Positions 60,850 through 64,000 of a DNA stretch of 64,000 nt are shown here, piece after piece; positions within the stretch are counted from its first letter, which is position 1, and every line of letters starts with the position of its first letter. Both the position numbers and the translations under genes were made by a program. The notes under the pieces are model-generated. The model was not told the DNA's origin. It saw only the letters and a program-made list of their open reading frames with translations, and searched no databases. The DNA comes from Epiperipatus broadwayi. Lineage: Eukaryota; Onychophora; Udeonychophora; Euonychophora; Peripatidae. The DNA lies in assembly GCA_028023455.1 (NCBI GenBank), contig JAQFVV010006272.1:3637127-3701126 (forward strand), read 5' to 3'.

Positions 60850-61820
60850 CAGTCCATTTGTCTACACCATAATGTTAACAAGCTCATGTTTTTCATGCTC
60901 CAAACATACTTTAAACCTAGACCTGGTAAGGTAAAAACCTGATCTTGATATATTTTTTTCAATTTCCAATGAATTGATAACTAATTAATAATTTTCTGTT
61001 ACATTTCTCATTCAAAATTTCAATAAAAATCAAGTTAATCAATGATAATTTAGAAATCAATATGGCAACAATGTCATCACATGATCAGAAAAGCCTGCCA
61101 CTAATATTGCCAGTTCAAAATTTCAAAGCCCAAAGTTCAGTCAAACATAATTTTATTTTTGATTTTGTTGTAGTAATTTCCGATTTTTGTTTGGAAAAAA
61201 AAATTCAGTTTCATGTTTTCAAGAAGCAGTTCACTAGCTGACAAATAAGTTAACAAGCTGTGTTTTTTAATATTTAAAACGTATTCAAAATCTTAGGCTA
61301 ACAGAAGAAAAAAACTACCTTCATATACTTTTTTTAATTTCCAATCAGTTGATAACTTATAATTTTGTGTTACATTTTTTATTTAAATTTTCAATTAAAA
61401 CTAGTTACTTAACAATATTTTTTTAAAAAAGCCATCACATGACCAGTGTCTGTCGATTGTAATACCAGTGCAATGTTTCAAAGTCCAAAGGTGAGTCAAG
61501 CATATGCTTCTTATTTTTAGTGTTACTTTTTAGTAAACTTTGATATTTGTTTAGTAATAAAAATTTGATCTCAAGTTCCCCAGCAATCAGTTCTCTTGCT
61601 CACTACTAAGTTAACAGGCTCTGTTTTTTTTATGCTTATAAAGTATTCGAAACCTTAGGATAACAAGTTTTTTTTTAAAAAAAAAAACTAACTAACGTTA
61701 TGTTGTTGTTTTTTTAATTTCTAATCAACTGATAATTTATTTCCTATTTTGTGTTATATTTTTAATTTATATTTTCCAATTTAAATCAGGTTATTAATGA
61801 TAATTTCTAAAAACATGACA
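60850..61820 (+). repeat. About 370-bp tandem monomers, 2.6 copies
   Basis: GTTAACAAGCT/GTTAACAGGCT occurs at 60874, 61249 and 61610. Each is followed at fixed distance by AATTTCCAAT..GTTGATAA, ATTTT.TGTTACAT and TCACATGA.CAG-type text. This resembles the promoter monomers found at the 5' ends of some LINEs. Confidence 0.8.
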
Positions 61821-62499
61821 TTTTCAATACCAAAGCTAACTACCTACTAAGCTTTTACCATGTCTCCCTATGTCTGAACCTTCTTTCTATGAATCGCACA
61901 CTTAAACTTCATCAGCCTCACTTCTAATACAGACAGCCTCAGATCCAGAGTCTGTTTATCTTTCCACAAATTTCAATTTATCAATTGCAAACAATTCTAA
62001 CACAGCTGTATCACCACCCTCCTATGAAAATCTGGACTCTCTACCCATGGATCTCGTACTTAAATCTCATCAAAAGCCTTATCCAGTCTCCATCTCTAAC
62101 ACAGCTAGATCCAGAGTCTGACCAACCTATCAAATTCAACAATTGCATCCAATTCTAATGTAGCCTGTATATTTGCCCCCTCCAAAATACCCATCTATTC
62201 AAATGCATTAGAAAACAGGCATAACATAATTAACAAAACTTCTTCACCAATTATGAAAACAAATCCCAGCATACCTCCTACCCATACCAACTCTCTCCCA
62301 GTGAGACCAAGAGAAAACCTGATCACCCTAAGAAAATCTATACCCTAAAGAATCAAAAATAATGCATCAATTTAATATCAGCATCTGCAGACCTCACAAA
62401 TAATTGCCACACACCCTGAAAATCACTAGTCCCACATATATGTTACCCAAGAAGCATCCCAACCACATATAAAACTAAACCTGGTTTGCATGTGTGAAT

Positions 62500-63110
62500 A
62501 CAGCAATCCAGAGCATGTAAAATTCATGTAATCTTGTGTAAAACAATAAATCAACTTTTACATATGTAAACCTACAATTACAGATTGTCAATGTAACCAC
62601 AGCAATCCTAACTATGTAAATATTTTGTAACTAATCCACTGCTTATAAAAATTGCTCCAGTCTTGGGTAAATCAATAAATCAACTTTTACTTATGTAAAC
62701 CTACAATTACAAATTGCTCATGTAACCAAAGCAATCCAAGCTATATAAAACCTTTGTAACTAATCCACAACATGTAAAATTTTTTATAATCTTCTGTAAA
62801 TCAATAAATCAATTTTTACTTATATAAATCTACATATGTGGATTGCCCATGTAACCACAGCAATCCAAGCTATGTAAAATCCTTGTTACTAATCCACAGC
62901 ATGTAAAAATTTATGTAATCTTGTGTAAATCAATTTTTACATATATGCACATATAATTACAGATTGACATGAATACCGCAGCAACCCAAGCTATGTAAAA
63001 CTCTTGTAACTAATCCACAGCATGGAGAAAGCACTTTTATATATGTAAGCCTACAACTGCAGATTACCCATGTAAACACAGCAATCAAGCTATATAAAAC
63101 TTTTGTAACT
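62500..63110 (+). repeat. 101-129-bp tandem repeat, five copies
   Basis: Units carry CAGCAATCCAAGCTATGTAAA, TTGTAACTAATCCACAGCATG, TGTAAATCAATAAATCAA and TTTTTACATATGTAAACCTAC. The TCAACTTTTA-type landmark falls at 62551, 62680, 62809, 62930 and about 63031. Confidence 0.85.
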
Positions 63111-63141
63111 TTCTAAGATAAATAAACCTTATCATTGAAAC

Positions 63142-63190
<49 letters not shown>

Positions 63191-63220
63191 TGATGATGAT
63201 GATGATGATGATAATAATAA
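63142..63220. repeat. (AAT)n-(GAT)n compound microsatellite
   Basis: About 15 AAT units are followed by about eight GAT units and a few AAT units, directly after the element 3' terminus. It probably grew from the retroelement's TAA-type tail. Confidence 0.95.
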
Positions 63221-63508
63221 TTCAGTTTAATTCTTTATTTAATGTGCATATAAGTCAATTATAGATTTCACTTTGAATTAATTAATATTTACAAGTATAG
63301 ATTAACATAAAATAATAGAAACAAAATTTTTAAAAAATGAAATTAACAAATAAATAAAAAGAAGTATTCTAAATGGGATTAAAGATAATTTTTTTAAGAT
63401 ACAAAATCTTTATTATAATTTCTGGATAAACAAAGTAAAAGAAAGAATTTTAATATATTAGATTTATAAATTTTAAGTTTAAAAATATTATAAGTATGAA
63501 TATTATAT
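63221..63508. other. A+T-rich spacer, nothing recognised
   Basis: Sequence between the microsatellite and the mariner end, with no features seen. Confidence 0.4.
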
Positions 63509-64000
63509 GAGGGAGTACCAAAAAGAACCAGAATTTTATAATAAAAAATTGTTTATTTATTTTTCAGTGTTATAAATTTAATATCCATAGTACTGTCCAT
63601 TTAATACAACACATCATTCTAAAGATGTTTTCATTTTTCAAAATAGTCTGGAAATACAAAGTAAAGCTTTTTAATACTTGCATTGTTTTTTTTTCACCAT
63701 TTCTAAATCCACAAAAAAAATTGAAGTATTTTTTATTAGAGAGAATAAAAAGATGGCCCATGATTAAAGATCAATTAAATATGATGGTTGATAGATAGGC
63801 TGGCTCATTGCTGAATTTAATTTAAAATTGTTTCAAACTTAAGACTTTGTGTGCAGAAGAATTGCTGTGGTGAAGCTAGCACTTCTCACTTTGCCACAAA
63901 ATGGAATATTTACATTTTATCACATTACACAATAATTTTAGAACTTTTAGATAAAATGTTTGACTGCTACAAATTAATTCTGAGAGAAAAATACCATCTA
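63509..64000 (-). pseudogene. Decayed mariner-type transposon, 3' half
   Basis: GAGGGAGTACCAAAAAGAAC (63509) looks like a mariner terminal repeat; its inverse translates as the ...GSFWYSL tail typical of these elements. On the minus strand, about 63790-63740, PSYLIDL and FLFSLIKNT match the mariner YSPDLAPSDYHLF.PLK.. block, and LNGQYYGY near 63585 matches the C-terminal NGQY stretch. Frames are broken and the third catalytic Asp position is not preserved. The 5' part lies beyond the window. Confidence 0.6.

Larger units (their letters stand above)
60850..63220 (+). mobile_element. Second LINE-related element: 5' monomers, no RT, shared 3' terminus
   Basis: It begins right after the tail of the preceding LINE. 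It contains tandem ~370-bp monomers (60850-61820), a region with a 166-bp-offset duplication (AGATCCAGAGTCTG at 61941 and 62107), ~125-bp repeats (62500-63110) and a 3' end ATAAACCTTATCATTGAAAC + (ATA)n that matches the LINE tail at 60790-60830. No endonuclease or RT motifs were seen, so it is either internally deleted or a non-autonomous partner that uses the same 3' recognition sequence. Confidence 0.6.

Overview
This window looks like non-coding, repeat-filled DNA from an animal, probably an invertebrate. It is very A+T rich (by eye about three quarters A+T) and has no operons, no ribosome-binding-site-driven genes and no long reading frames. What it does contain is decayed LINE retrotransposons, tRNA-derived SINEs, DNA transposons (Merlin, hAT, mariner), microsatellites and satellite-like tandem arrays. 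I found no intact host gene and no convincing host exon. The species cannot be named from the sequence alone.

Layout. 0-2.3 kb: a broken hAT transposase on the minus strand. 5.7 kb: a short repeat (called R1 here) with a target-site duplication. 11.77-12.38 kb: a 614-bp element carrying two hammerhead ribozymes 421 nt apart, with an 11-bp target-site duplication. 13-33 kb: mostly unrecognised A+T-rich sequence with SINE-like pieces, hairpins and short tandem duplications, including a second R1 copy with a damaged hammerhead (18.3 kb) and a tRNA-derived retroposon with an 11-bp target-site duplication (23.6 kb). 33.4-34.6 kb: a 1.2-kb palindrome made of two head-to-head relatives of the 11.77-kb element, again with hammerheads. 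36.8-38.5 kb: a decayed RTE-type LINE on the minus strand. 39.45-42.34 kb: a complete Merlin transposon with inverted ends, a perfect 8-bp target-site duplication, an almost intact transposase broken by one frameshift, a nested foldback MITE and 1.2 kb of internal tandem repeats. 44.5-47.2 kb: a diverged 0.75-0.8-kb direct duplication. 55.6-60.8 kb: a near full-length but heavily mutated LINE with two reading frames and a (TAA)n tail. 60.85-63.2 kb: a second element with tandem ~370-bp monomers at its 5' side, ~125-bp repeats near its 3' side and the same 3' terminus. 63.5 kb to the end: the 3' half of a decayed mariner element.

The most interesting system is the set of hammerhead-bearing repeats. 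Their cores match the hammerhead consensus, while helices I, II and III differ between subfamilies by paired changes, as expected for a selected RNA fold. Monomer length is constant (417-424 nt), and at least one copy has a target-site duplication. This is the layout of hammerhead satellites and retrozymes: tandem transcripts that self-cleave to unit-length RNA and may circularise and be retroposed. They have no protein genes of their own and would depend on an autonomous retroelement acting in trans. The partner is not identified; two decayed LINEs are present in the window, but no Penelope-type reverse transcriptase was seen.
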